From Dugong dugon (Eukaryota > Chordata > Mammalia > Sirenia > Dugongidae), in assembly GCA_030035585.1 (NCBI GenBank), contig CM057480.1, positions 3,837,001 to 3,901,000 of the forward strand: a stretch of 64,000 bases of DNA. The letters run 5' to 3'. The notes beneath the pieces are model-generated. The model was given only the letters and a program-made list of their open reading frames with translations. It made no database searches and was not told where the DNA came from. Both the position numbers and the translations under genes were made by a program. The first letter of the stretch is position 1. Each line of letters opens with the position of its first letter. This document shows positions 10,021 to 20,834 of this stretch, in pieces.

Positions 10021-13000
10021 ATGACAGCAACAAACGCACATCTATCGGTAAATGGACTCAATGCCCCCATAAAGAGACGGAGAGTGACAGAATGGATAAG
10101 AAAACAGGATCCATTAATGTGTTGTCTACAAGAGACACACCTTAGAAACAAAGATGTGAATTTGTTGAAAGTCAAAGGTTGGAAAAAAATATATCAAGCT
10201 AACAACTACCAAAAAAAGAGCAGGAGTGGCAATTCTAATCTCAGGTAAAACAGACTTTAAAACAAAATCTACCATAAAAGACAAAGAAGGACACTATATA
10301 ACGATTAAGGGGATGATCAATCATGAAGAAATAACCATAATAAATATCTAAGCACCCAATGACAGGCTCCAAAATACATAAAACAAACTCTAACAACACT
10401 GAAAAGAGAAATTGACAGTTCCACAATAATAGTAGGAGACTTCAACACACCACTGTCAGTAAAGGACAGAACAACTATGAAGAAACTCAGCAAAGATACA
10501 GAAGACCTAAAGGGCACAATCAGCCAACCTGACCTCACAGACTTACATAGAACACTCCATCCAACCACTGCAAAGTACACATACTTTTCCAACGCATATG
10601 GAACGTTCTCCAGAATAGACCACATCTTAGGCCACAGAGAAATCCTCAAAAAGATCCAAAAGGTTGAGATAATTCAAAGTATCTGACCACAGTGCCATCA
10701 AGGTAGAAATTAACAAAAGAAAGAGCAAGGAAAAAAAATCATTTACATGGAAACTGAATAATACCCTGCTTACACATCACTGGGTGATAGAAGAAATCAG
10801 AGATGGAATCAAAAAATTCCTAGAATTAAATGAGAATGAAAACTCATCATACCAAAACCTTTGGGACACAAAAAGGCAGTCCTCAGAGGACAATTTATAG
10901 CAATAGATGCACAGATCGAAAAAGAAGAAAGGGGCAAAATCAAAACATTAACCACAGAACTCAAACAAATAGAAAGAGAACAGCAAAAAAAAAGCCCACA
11001 ACCACCAGAAGAGGGGAAATAGTAAAGATCAGAGCAGAAATAAATGAAATAGAGAACAGAAAAACAATAGAAAGAATCAACAAAACCAAAAGTTGGTTCT
11101 TTGAAAGAATCAACAAAATTGACAAACCACTGGCCAGGCTGACAAAAGAAAAACAGGAGAGGACACAAATAACCCAAATAAGAAATGAAATGGGGGACAT
11201 TACAACAGACCCAACTGAAATAAAATCGATTATAACAGAATACTATTAAAAACTATACTCCAAGAAATCTGAAAACCTAGAGGAAATGGATAAATTTCTA
11301 GAAACGCACAGCCTACCCAAACTACAACAAAGTCATGTTGAAAATCTGAACAGACCCACAACAAGAGAAGAGATTGAAAAGGTAATAAAAAAAACTCCCG
11401 ACCAAAAAAAGCCCTGGCCCAGATGGCTTCACTGGAGAATTCTACAAAACATTTACAGAAGAGCTTGTACCAGTACTACTCAAGCTATTTCAGAGCATAG
11501 AGGAGGAAGCAACACTTCCAAATTCATTCTATGAAGCCAGCATAACGCTGATACCAAAACCAGGCAAGGACATCAAAAAAAAAGAAAATTACAGACCAAT
11601 ATCTCTCATGAATATAGATGCAAAAATTCTGAACAAAATTCTAGCCAATAGAATTCAGCATCATATCAAAAAAACAATACAGCACGACTAAGTAGGATTC
11701 ATACCAGGCATGCAAGGATGGTTCAACATTAGAAAATCAATCAGTGTAATCCACCACATAAATAAAAGGAAAGAAAAGAATCACACGATCATCTCAATTG
11801 ACACAGAAAAGGCATTTGACAAAGTCCAACACCCATTCCTGATAAAAACTCTCAATCAAATAGGTATAGAAGGGAAATTTCTCAACATAATAAAGGGCAT
11901 CTATGCAAAACCAATGGCCAACATCATTCTTAATGCAGAGAGGCTGAAAACATTCCTCTTGAAAACAGGAACAAGACAAGGATGCCCTTTATCACCACTC
12001 CTATTTAACATTGTGCTGGAAGTTCTAGCTAGAGCAATAAGGCAAGAAAAAGAAATAAAGGGCATCCTAACTGGTAATGAAGAAGTTAAACTGTCCCTGT
12101 TTGCAGATGATATGATGCTATACATAGAAAACCCTAAAGACTCCATGAGAAATCTACTGGAACTAATAGAAAGGTTCAGGAGAGTAGCAGGATACAGGAT
12201 AAACATTCAAAAATCAGTTGGATTCCCATACACCAATAAGGAGAACGATGAAAAGGAAATCAGGAAAACAATACCATTTTCAATAGCCCCCAAAAAGATA
12301 AAATACTTAGGAATAAATCTGACCAGGGATGTAAAAGACCTATACAAAGAAAACTACAAAACACTTCTGCATGAAACCCAAAGGGATCTACATAAATGGA
12401 AAAACCTATCATGCTCATGGATAGGCAGACTCAACATTGTGAAAATGACAATTCTACCCAAAGCAATTTACAAATACAACGCAATCCCGATCCAAATACC
12501 AACAACATTCTTCAAAGAGATGGAAAAACTAATCATTAGCTTTATACAGAAAGGGAAGAAGCCCCAAATAAGTAAAGCACTACTGAAGAAGAAGAATAAA
12601 GTTGGAGGACTCACACTACCTGACTTTAGAACCTGCTATACAGCTACAGTAGTCAAAATAGCCTGGTACTGGGACAACAACAGATACATTGACCAATGGA
12701 ACAGAATTGAAGACCCAGATGTAAATCCATCCACCTACGGTTATCTGATCTTCGACAAGGGCCCAAAATCCATCAGATGGGGAAAAGACAGTCTTTTTAA
12801 GAAATGGTGCTGGCATAACTGGATATCCATCTGCAAAAAAATGAAACAGGACCCATACCTCACACCGTACACAAAAACTACTTCAAAATGGATCAAAGAC
12901 CTGAATATAAAGCCTAAAACTATAAAGTTCATAGAAGAAAAAATAAGACCAACACTTCAGGCCTTAATACATGGCATTAACAGGGTACAAACCATAACCA

Positions 13001-13827
13001 TCAACACACAAACCCCAATAGAGAAGCTGGATAACTGAGATCTTCTAAAAATCAAACACCTATGCTCTTCAAATGACTTTACCAAAAGATTAAAAAGAGA
13101 ACCTACAGATCGGGAAAAAATTTTTGGACAGTACAAGTCAGACAAAGGTCTAATCTCCATAATCTACAAGAAAATCCAGCACCTCTACAACAAAAAGACA
13201 AATAATCCTATTAAACAATGGGCAAAGGAAATGAACAGACACTTCACCAAAGAAGACATTCAAATGGCCAGCAGACACATGAGGAAATGCTCATGATCAC
13301 TAGCCATTCGAGAAATGCAAATTAAAACCACAATGAGATACCATCTCACCCCGGCATTACTGGCACGAATCAAAAACACGGGAAATAACAAATGTTGGAG
13401 GGGCTGCGGGGAGATCGGAACTCTTGTGCACTGCTGGTAGGAATGCAAAATGATACAACCATTTTGGAAAATGATGTGGCGCTTCCTCAGAAAGCTAGAA
13501 ATAGAAATACCATATGCTCCAGCAATCCCACTCCTAGGAATATATCCTAGAGAAATAAGAGTCGTCACTCGAATAGACATATGCACACCTATGTTCATGG
13601 CAGCATTCTTCACAATAGCAAAACGATGGAAACAACGTAGGTGCCCATCAGCAGATGAATGGATAAACAAACTATGGTACATACACACAATGGAGTACTA
13701 TGCAACGAGAAAGAACAACAATGAATCTGTGAACCATCTCGTAGCATGGATGAAACTGGAGGACATTATGCTGAGTGAAATAAGTCAATCACGAAAGGAC
13801 AAATATTGTATGAGACCTCTATTGTAA
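10021..13827 (+). pseudogene. L1 ORF2p (endonuclease / reverse transcriptase), disabled
   Basis: ORF2p nicks target DNA and reverse-transcribes L1 RNA. The endonuclease domain starts at 10021 ('VNGLNAPIKRRR', 'CCLQETHL'). Its N-terminus lacks several residues before VNGLN, and the usual active-site N is replaced by S. A frameshift follows at about 10210; 'SRIDHILGH' is read again near 10610. The reverse transcriptase is open from 11710 to 13038 (442 codons) with '[13 protein letters not shown]' and the catalytic 'FADDMMLY' box. The RT frame is cut upstream by CAA to TAA at 11690 and downstream by TGG to TGA at 13036. The C-terminal part (13450-13827) ends 'DKYCMRPLL'. Multiple stops make autonomous activity impossible. 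Confidence 0.95.
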
Positions 13828-15004
13828 AAACCCATGAAAAAGTTCACACACAAAATGTAACAATCTTTGTTGGTTACCAGGGATGGGAGGGGTGGGGGGG
13901 AAATACTAAATAGGCAATAGATAAGTGGTATCTTGGGTGAAGGGTGAGACAGTACACAATACAGGGGAAACTAGCACAACTTGTACAAGGAAAGGTCATG
14001 GAAGCCCCATAGACACATCCAAACTCCCTGGGGGACTGAATTGCTGGGCGCAGGGCTGTGGGGACCATGGTCTCAGGGAACATCTAGCTCAATTGGCATG
14101 ACACAGCTTATAAAGACAATGCTCTACATTCTACCTTGGTGAGTAGTGTGTGGGGTCTTAAAAGCCTGTGAGCGGCCATCTAGGATACTCCACTGGTCTC
14201 ATCCCTTCGGGAGCAAGGGAGAATGAAGAGAACAGGATACAAGGAAAAGATTAGTCCGAAGGACTAATGGTCCACAGCTACCAAGGCCTCCACCGGACTG
14301 AGTCCAGTACAGCTCGATGGTGCCCGGCTACCACCACTGACTGCTCTGACCAGGATCACAACAGAGGGTTCTGGACAGAGCTGGAGAAGGATGTAGAACA
14401 TAATTCTAACCCACAAAAAAAAAAAAAAAAAAAAAAGACCAGATTTACTGGCCTAAAGGAGACTGGAGAAACCCCGAGGCTATGGCCCCCAGACACCCTT
14501 TTAGCTCAGTGGTGAAGTTACCTCCGAAGTTCACCGTTCAGCCTGGGAGCAGACAGTCCCGTAAAACCAAATGAGACTAATGAGGTACAGTAGTCCAGTG
14601 ACAAGGGCCAGAAGGCAGAAGGGGACAAGGAAGGTGGTGATAGGGAACCCAAGGTTGAGTAAGGATTTTGTTGATGTGTTGTGAGATTGTTAACCATTGT
14701 CATAGGGCAACATTTTTAGTAACTGTTAAATGAGAAACTATTTTGTTCTGTAAGCCTTCATCTTAAGTGAGAATAGCGGCACAATTGGAAGAGCGTAGTC
14801 AATGTCACTGAACTGTGCATGTAGAAATTTTTGAAATGGTGTATCTTTAGCTATGTGTATTTTCACCAAAAAAAAAAAAAAAAAAGGTTGAGAAGTTAGA
14901 GGGTTGACATGTTGTGGGGTTGTTAACCAATGTCATAAAACAATATGTGTACTACTGTTTCATGAGAAACTATTTGTTCTGTAAGCCTTCACCTGAAGTA
15001 CAAT
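13828..15004 (+). other. L1 3'UTR with G-run and internal duplication
   Basis: It starts after the ORF2 stop with a four-run G tract at 13880-13900. It contains a long internal A run (14406-14435) and two related blocks: copy A (14656-14775) and copy B (14886-15004). Both blocks read 'gttgttaacca', 'tgagaaacta' and 'ttgttctgtaagccttca'. An A tract (14868-14885) separates them. Confidence 0.85.
13880..13900 (+). other. Four-run G tract in L1 3'UTR (G-quadruplex motif)
   Basis: G runs at 13880-13882, 13885-13887, 13889-13892 and 13894-13900 with 1-2-base loops. G-rich polypurine motifs are a known feature of mammalian L1 3'UTRs. Confidence 0.85.
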
Positions 15005-15035
15005 CAAAAAAAAAAATAAAAAGAAAAAGTAGTAA

Positions 15036-15380
15036 AAGATGACAAATGAGAGATTCGGTTCCATTTACATACATTTCAAAATCAAGCAAAACAAAAGTAT
15101 ATTGTGTAGGGATGGTACGCAAGAGGTAAAAATATTTTTTATAAACAAGTAAACAATCAATATAAATTCACAATATTGCTACCTATGGGGCTGGGTTATG
15201 ATTGGTAGGAAATAGGAAGGGGACATTTAGAAGCCAATAACATTTTTTTTTCCTTGACTTGGGTGTCATTAAACATTTTTTTTTGTTTGTTTTGATGTCA
15301 TTTATTCCAATTTATATAATCACCTTATATGCTTTTCTGTATGTTTTCTTTTAAAGTAAAAATAAATAATAAGGCAAAGA
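15036..15380 (+). mobile_element. Ancient L1M 3' end (right half of the split copy)
   Basis: Continues the L1M of 5840-6634 after the nested L1: 'gattcggttccatttacata', then a degraded 'gggctgggttatgattgg' and 'ccttgacttgggtgtc', and the terminal 'tgcttttctgtatgtt'. The order fits old L1 3'UTRs. Confidence 0.75.
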
Positions 15381-15502
15381 AGTGCTTTAACATGGTGAAA
15401 TTAGATGTAATAAAATGATTCATGGATTTTTGGATGAATCCTAAACTAAAAACTGAGAGGAACAAAGTTGGCTACATTTTAAACTTAGAAGCTTCTGCTG
15501 AC

Positions 15503-15521
15503 AAAAAAAAAAAAAAAAAAA
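15503..15521 (+). repeat. Poly-A tract
   Basis: About 19 A without an adjacent recognisable element. Confidence 0.8.
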
Positions 15522-15654
15522 TAGATGAGATTATGTGAAATTGCGTTCATCCTTTTTGAAAAACTAGGTGAGGTGTAAAAAATAAGTGAACATTGTTTAA
15601 CCTAACGCAGTCCACCAATTTTGCTTCTCCCGATAGGAGCTTCATTGGTAGTAG

Positions 15655-15875
15655 ATAACAACACTGATTTTGAAGCCTGAGAAAAAGAAGGGCTTAAATC
15701 CCTCTGCAAACTTGGCATGTGACTGTGAACAAGTCTCTTAACCTTTCTGAGCCACTTTCTTCTTTTGTAAAATTAGGATAATATTATGCATCTCAAATAC
15801 CTGCTTCAAAGTTTTAAAAAGTTAGCATTTAAGTGATTGTTCATAATTGGCATCTAATAAATGATAGCTATAATA
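15655..15875 (+). mobile_element. MIR SINE
   Basis: MIR core and tail: 'catgtgactgtgaacaagtc', 'cttaacctttctgagcc', 'ttttgtaaaattaggataat' and the LINE2-like end 'ggcatctaataaatg'. An ancient mammalian-wide SINE. Confidence 0.85.
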
Positions 15876-16107
15876 ATTTTTTTATATTTTAATTTTGACT
15901 GGTGGCAGCTATAATAGGTTAACAGAACAGTTGTTCTTAGAAATACTCTCAAAAGAAATCCTAAGTCCAGTGGGGGTAACGGTGATACATTCTTGTGCTA
16001 CTGGAAGGGTTAAATGGGGTAAAATGAGTAGATATCAGGCCCTAGATGGCTCTCGAATTGAGTACTTTAAAAAGAGTTTAATGAAGAAACTCTTTTCAAA
16101 TGTCTAA

Positions 16108-16289
16108 GTAGAGGGTCAGCAAAAAAGAGGAAGACCCTCGATGAGATGGATTGACACAGTGGCTGCAACAGTGAGCTCAAACACAGTTATGATTGTGAGG
16201 ATGGCGCAGGACCAGGCAGTGTTTTGTTCTGATGTACATGGGGTCGCTATGAGTCAGAACTGACTCGATGGCACCTAACAACAAGAAGA
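16108..16289 (+). mobile_element. RTE LINE, 3' terminal 180 bp
   Basis: Starts at 'gtagagggtcagc' and runs through 'agatggattgacacagtgg', 'gtgaggatggcgcagg' and the terminal 'ggcacctaacaacaag'. Strongly 5'-truncated; non-coding. Confidence 0.9.
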
Positions 16290-16818
16290 AGTGAGGTGAA
16301 GGGAAATCAAAGGGGATAATGCAGACACCTGGGGCTGAAAGGCCTGGCCATGGAGGGAATCGTTGCTGGAACTGGTCTGAGGGATGTTTGGAGCAGGGAG
16401 GCTGATAGACTTGTGATCTCTCAGTGAGGGACCCAGCCAAACCCAGAGTTACCCTGCAGAGAGGGGGCACAGTAATGAATGCCTCATTCTCCTCTCTCCC
16501 TTCAGTATCCCACCTGTGTTCTTCAGAGTCCAGTTTCAAACAGAAGTCCCAGGACAAGGGAGCAGTCAGTACAGGCCAGCTTCCAGGGACACAGAAGAGG
16601 GTGAAAATGGCAAGTGGAGAGTGGCTGGAAGGGCAGATAAAAGGTCACCAGCACAATGCCTGTCACATAAGCCTTCAAGAAACAGTAGCAATTATTATAT
16701 GTTGATGTTGATGACTGCTGTTTCATTATTATTTCATGTCATTGTATGGAAGAGTAACAGATTATGATATTAGGAGTCTCTTCCCTTCCTTTGGCATGTC
16801 TGCAAAATCCTCAAACTT

Positions 16819-16989
16819 TAAGAAAAAGCTAAACTAAATCCATTGCTGTCGAATCAATTCTGACTCATAGCGACCCTACAGGACAGAGTAGAACTGCCCC
16901 ATAGGGTTTCCAAGGAGCAGCTGGTGGATTCGAACTGCCGACCCTTTGGTTAGCAGCTGAGCTCTTAACCATTGCGCCCCCAGGGCTCC
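16819..16989 (-). mobile_element. AfroSINE, S form, with 11-bp target duplication
   Basis: Reverse-strand complete copy from the A-rich complement of the tail to 'gcccccagggctcc'. An 11-bp perfect target duplication 'tcctcaaactt' lies at 16808-16818 and 16990-17000, which proves a retrotransposed insertion with clear boundaries. Confidence 0.95.
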
Positions 16990-17000
16990 TCCTCAAACTT

Positions 17001-18734
17001 GACTGAAGTCTAAATTGAAGGGGTGACTTCTCTGTGAGTTCTTTCATTGTCTCCAAGATAGGATGGGGAATGCTCCCTCCATCCTTAATTGCATATCCCA
17101 GGGCCCCTGAGCACACTGGGTTTTGATTTCATCTTCGGATAGCTCCTACCTACGACTTATGACTTCCTCAAGGTGAGGCTGAGTCATCATCACTTTTTAG
17201 TGCAGAGATGCTCTCCTTGTCTGTCCAAGGGGCCAGCCCTCCTGAGGTTCTCAGACCTCTTCATCTTCCACCAGAGAACCAGGACCATGATTGCTATGTC
17301 AGGGATGGGGAGAGTGGGGTAAGCTTGGGGAGGTTAGGGAAGGGTCACCACCAGTGCTCCATACTGGAAAATACCAGAACTGTGTGTGTATGGTAGTGGG
17401 GTGAGGTGGGGTGGGGGGTGGCAATGAATGCACACTTTGGAAAAACTCTTCCTACCTGATTGAAGTCTATCTCTAGGGAGCAGTGTGGTCTTTTCCATCT
17501 TGGAAGTATTGCCTAGTGCCTAGTTCACGACCATTGCTCTTTATTGAATTAAATCCCTACTATAATATAATTTCTTGTGGATACAGCATTCAGGCCTCTA
17601 GCTCTTTGAAATATACAGGGACCTTTGCATGTTACCATTCTATTTGAGATATGCGTCGCTTTGCCTTTGGTACATTCCAATTCTTTTTCTGTTTGTACAA
17701 CATACAGTGGTTTTAATGCTTTAATTTAAACTTGTCCCTTAAAATTGACATTAATCTTCCTTTTTCAATGCAACTTTAGAGCTGCAGTAATTCAATTATG
17801 ATTCTTTCATTACTCAAAGTTTGACTGCTCATAGGCCGCCTGTTTCTAAAGCATGTAAGGAAACATGTTGTAAATGATGTTGGCAATGGAATGATACAAT
17901 TTGCTGAAAAAGAAAAGAGCAGCTTCCAAAATGGATATATTCAAAGTCCATTTTTACAAATACATGTTATCTATCGATCTGCATACTCATTTTTATTTCT
18001 TATACATAGTCATTGCAAAAGTGCTCAAAGTAAATTTTCACATGTTAATGGTAGTTACTTTGAATAGCGCGAGTAGGTTTTTGAAGTTAGCAACAATATT
18101 GTTCCTTCTTTCCCTCCCCTGGTTTGTACCTTCCTTCTCTCTCTACATTCCTTAATGCAACAGTCAATCTCAAAAACAAGGTGGGAAGTAGGGGGAGTTT
18201 CGGCGTGGTGACATTCATCCTGAAATATGGAATCCAAACAGGATAATTTCAGTAGACAAGAACAGAGAAAAGGGAGGCTCTGGAAGCAGTGTACACAGAA
18301 GATTATAGTTGCTCAGATTTTCATTGAATCAGATTGTCACAGAAACGAGCAGGAGGGTAAAAGAAAGCCCTTCCACTCCACAAAGCAAAACAATAGCATT
18401 TCTTTTCTTTTTTGACAGAAACGGAATATCATGTCAGGAGCTGTGTGGATCAATTTGTTCTCTAGTTCTAGATACGTGCTACACGTTCTAAACCAACAGA
18501 GAGGGAATTGAGCCGATGGTCAAGTGTGTCCATTCTATAATGCAAATACGAATCTGAAAAAAAGTCAACCCTCATTTACGTATTCATGGTTTAAAACGTT
18601 CCACAGATATCTAAAAGCACTGCAGAACGATGGATGTCCATCATGATTCTGAAGACACAAGCAACTAGAATGATTAACCAGAGAAGCCAGGATCAAATTG
18701 TAGAGACAGAATTTGGTATTATGCTGAAATCAGA
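17001..18734. other. No gene recognised
   Basis: Unique-looking sequence. It holds a G-rich patch at 17398-17421 and scattered short frames without recognisable domains. Confidence 0.45.
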
Positions 18735-18900
18735 TTCTGACGCTGGACTGGCTCAGTTGTCTGCCTTGATCTTCCGTTTCCAAGCTGGGTTGCTCTGAGC
18801 AAGTGACACGTGTACTCACTCTGTACTTCAGATTCCCAATGCGTAAAATGTGGACAATTAAAGTGCCTGCATGTTAGACTTGTTGTGATGATCAAATAAG
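18735..18900 (+). mobile_element. Probable MIR SINE
   Basis: Decayed MIR-like order: 'ccaagctgggttgctctgag', 'caagtgacacg', 'gcgtaaaatgtggacaatta', 'gttgtgatgatcaaataag'. Confidence 0.6.
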
Positions 18901-18902
18901 CT

Positions 18903-19291
18903 TGTTGCCGTTAGTTAACGTCCAGTGACTCTGACTCGTAATGACCCTATAGGACAGAACAGAACTGCCCCCATAAGGTTTCCAAGGCTGTAATCTTTAC
19001 ACTGGTGGTGCCGTGGTTAAGAGTTTGGCTGCTAATTAAAAGATTGGCAGTTTGAATCCACCAGCCGTTCCTTGGAAACCCGATGGGGCACTTCTACTCA
19101 GTCCTATAGGTTTGCTGTAAGTAGGAATTGACTCAATGGCAATGAGGTTTTTTTTTTTTTTTTTTTTTTTTTTTAATCTTTACAGAAGAGGTAGACTGCC
19201 ACAACTTTCTCCCGTGGAGCAGCTGGTGGGTTCAAACTACTGACTTTTTGGTTAGCAGCTGAGCTCTTAACCATTGCACCACCAGGGCTCC
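18903..19291 (-). mobile_element. AfroSINE, L form, split host of a nested SINE
   Basis: The reverse-strand L-form copy is readable as 18903-19001 plus 19185-19291. The halves join exactly within 'ggctgtaatctttacagaag', typical of the L form. The second half carries 'actttctcccgtggagcagc' and ends 'caccaccagggctcc'. Confidence 0.95.
19002..19173 (+). mobile_element. AfroSINE, S form, nested inside an L-form copy
   Basis: Starts 'ctggtggtgccgtgg' (head slightly truncated), has the S-form join 'ccgttccttggaaaccc', and ends in about 27 T. The host duplication 'taatctttaca' flanks it at 18991-19001 and 19174-19184 (11 bp, perfect). The T-rich tail is on the SINE sense strand. Confidence 0.95.
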
Positions 19292-20040
19292 ATGACCTTA
19301 TGTATAGCAGAACAAAATGTTGCCTGGTCCTGTGCTGTTAACAGATACAAGATCCTCAGTACATAGTGAATCCACAGTAAGCTAATACTGTTATTTTCAA
19401 TAGGGGGAAAATAGGCAAGGTGTCATAAGGAAAGATTAGTCCGAAATAGAAATGGAGATTAAATAAGATTAAAAAAAAAAAAAAGATTGAAGCCCAAACT
19501 TTAAGGGCTTTCTTCCAAACTTGATTCTGATTGAATAGAGAATCAAATTGACATTGGTTTAATGTGAATGAAGACACATAGGTCAAGACTGGAAAACTGC
19601 AGAATATAGAAGAAAAAGGACAAAGAGATTCAATCAATGATAGAAAATAACAGCTATAATAGACAAAGAGCAGAAATTCAACCTACAGAAAACTGTAGTC
19701 ACTGAACAAGGGATTTGTATAGAGGATCACAAAACTATCCCAAACTAGAATTGAAGAAGTTCTCAATTGAAGAAAGATATGTGAAGTATGGAAGGGTTTA
19801 CCAAGCACCAGAGAATTACTGAAAAAAGACTCACACTTAGGCAGGTAAAATGCTTGGGTTGCACAATTTTTTAAAAAAGTTGACATTCTTCCAGAACATT
19901 AGAAAAGGATTTAATATTATTTAGATTTCAGCTCTGCAAAACTAAATGTGAAAAGATATGGAAACAATGTAAATAGTTTATTGGGGCAGGGGTTGGAAAT
20001 GGAATAATGTTAGACTTAGTCAAATTATCTTTTAGATGCT
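19292..20040. other. No gene recognised
   Basis: AT-rich unique-looking sequence with an A run at 19470-19483. No element recognised. Confidence 0.45.
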
Positions 20041-20213
20041 ACCAACAAAACCCAACAAAACTCATTGTCATAGAGTCAATTCTGACTCATAGCAACCCTA
20101 TAGAACAGAGTAGAATTACCCCATATGGTTTCCAAGGAGCATCTGGTGGATTCGAACTGCCCACCTTTTGGTTAGCAGCTGTAGCTCTTAACCACTAAGG
20201 CACCGGGGTTTCC
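20041..20213 (-). mobile_element. AfroSINE, S form
   Basis: Reverse-strand copy with 'gagtcaattctgactcatag', 'tttccaaggagcatctgg' and a mutated head 'gcaccggggtttcc'. Confidence 0.9.
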
Positions 20214-20621
20214 ATCAAGAGAAAATATTTTCACGTGTGTAATATTGCCTAAAGTATACTACTTACTACTTTGTCTTTATTAAAAAAATCTCAATGCCAG
20301 TTGGCTGGAGGATGAAGAAAAATAGTATCTAAAGTTAGAGAAGCTGTAATAAAGAAAGGATTAGTAGGTAGGTAACAAGACTACAAAATATTCAAGTCCG
20401 AGTAACTGGTGAAAACATGATCATTTCAATCAACAATTAATTGTTGAGAATTTCCTATTTAATAGAATGGAGATACAACAGGGAGCAAAACTGACACCAA
20501 GGTAAATATGGAACATTAATTAAAGGTATTAAATAATAAACAAATGAGGTATTAAAATTCTAGATTAAATCCACAAAGACTCGGAGCAGGGTGCTGAGAT
20601 ATCTTAACATATAGATGAATA

Positions 20622-20821
20622 TCCCAGAGCTGTGGAGTTGATTCTGACTCCAAGCCACCCTACAGGACAGAGTAGAACTGACCCATAGGGTTTACAAGGC
20701 TGTAATCTTCACAGAAGTAGACTGCCACGTCTTTCTCCCATAGAGCGGCTGGTGGGTTCGAACCAACAACTTTCTGGGTCGCAGCCAAGCGTTTAACCAC
20801 TGCAAGCCACCAGGGCTCCGT
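20622..20821 (-). mobile_element. AfroSINE, L form, with 13-bp target duplication
   Basis: Reverse-strand L form with 'aaggctgtaatcttcacaga' and 'tctttctcccatagagcgg'. A perfect 13-bp duplication 'atatagatgaata' lies at 20609-20621 and 20822-20834. Confidence 0.95.
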
Positions 20822-20834
20822 ATATAGATGAATA

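Larger units (their letters stand above)
6650..15020 (+). mobile_element. Nearly full-length afrotherian L1 LINE (defective)
   Basis: One continuous L1: 5'UTR (6650-8565), ORF1 (8566-9594), inter-ORF spacer (9595-10020), ORF2 (10021-13827), 3'UTR (13828-15004) and an A-rich tail. A likely target duplication flanks it: 'aagaaaaagaagtag' (6635-6649) against 'aagaaaaagtag' (15021-15032, two bases shorter). It sits inside an older L1M, whose two halves match on either side. At about 8.4 kb it is longer than a human L1 (about 6 kb) because of the long 5'UTR, spacer and 3'UTR. Both ORFs carry stops and frameshifts, so the copy is dead, although most residues are still readable. Confidence 0.95.

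Noticed and set aside
13260-13688. 142-codon minus-strand frame, repeated at 42882-43310
   Set aside because: Both are antisense to the same L1 ORF2 C-terminal region. Repetition reflects L1 copy number, not a gene family.
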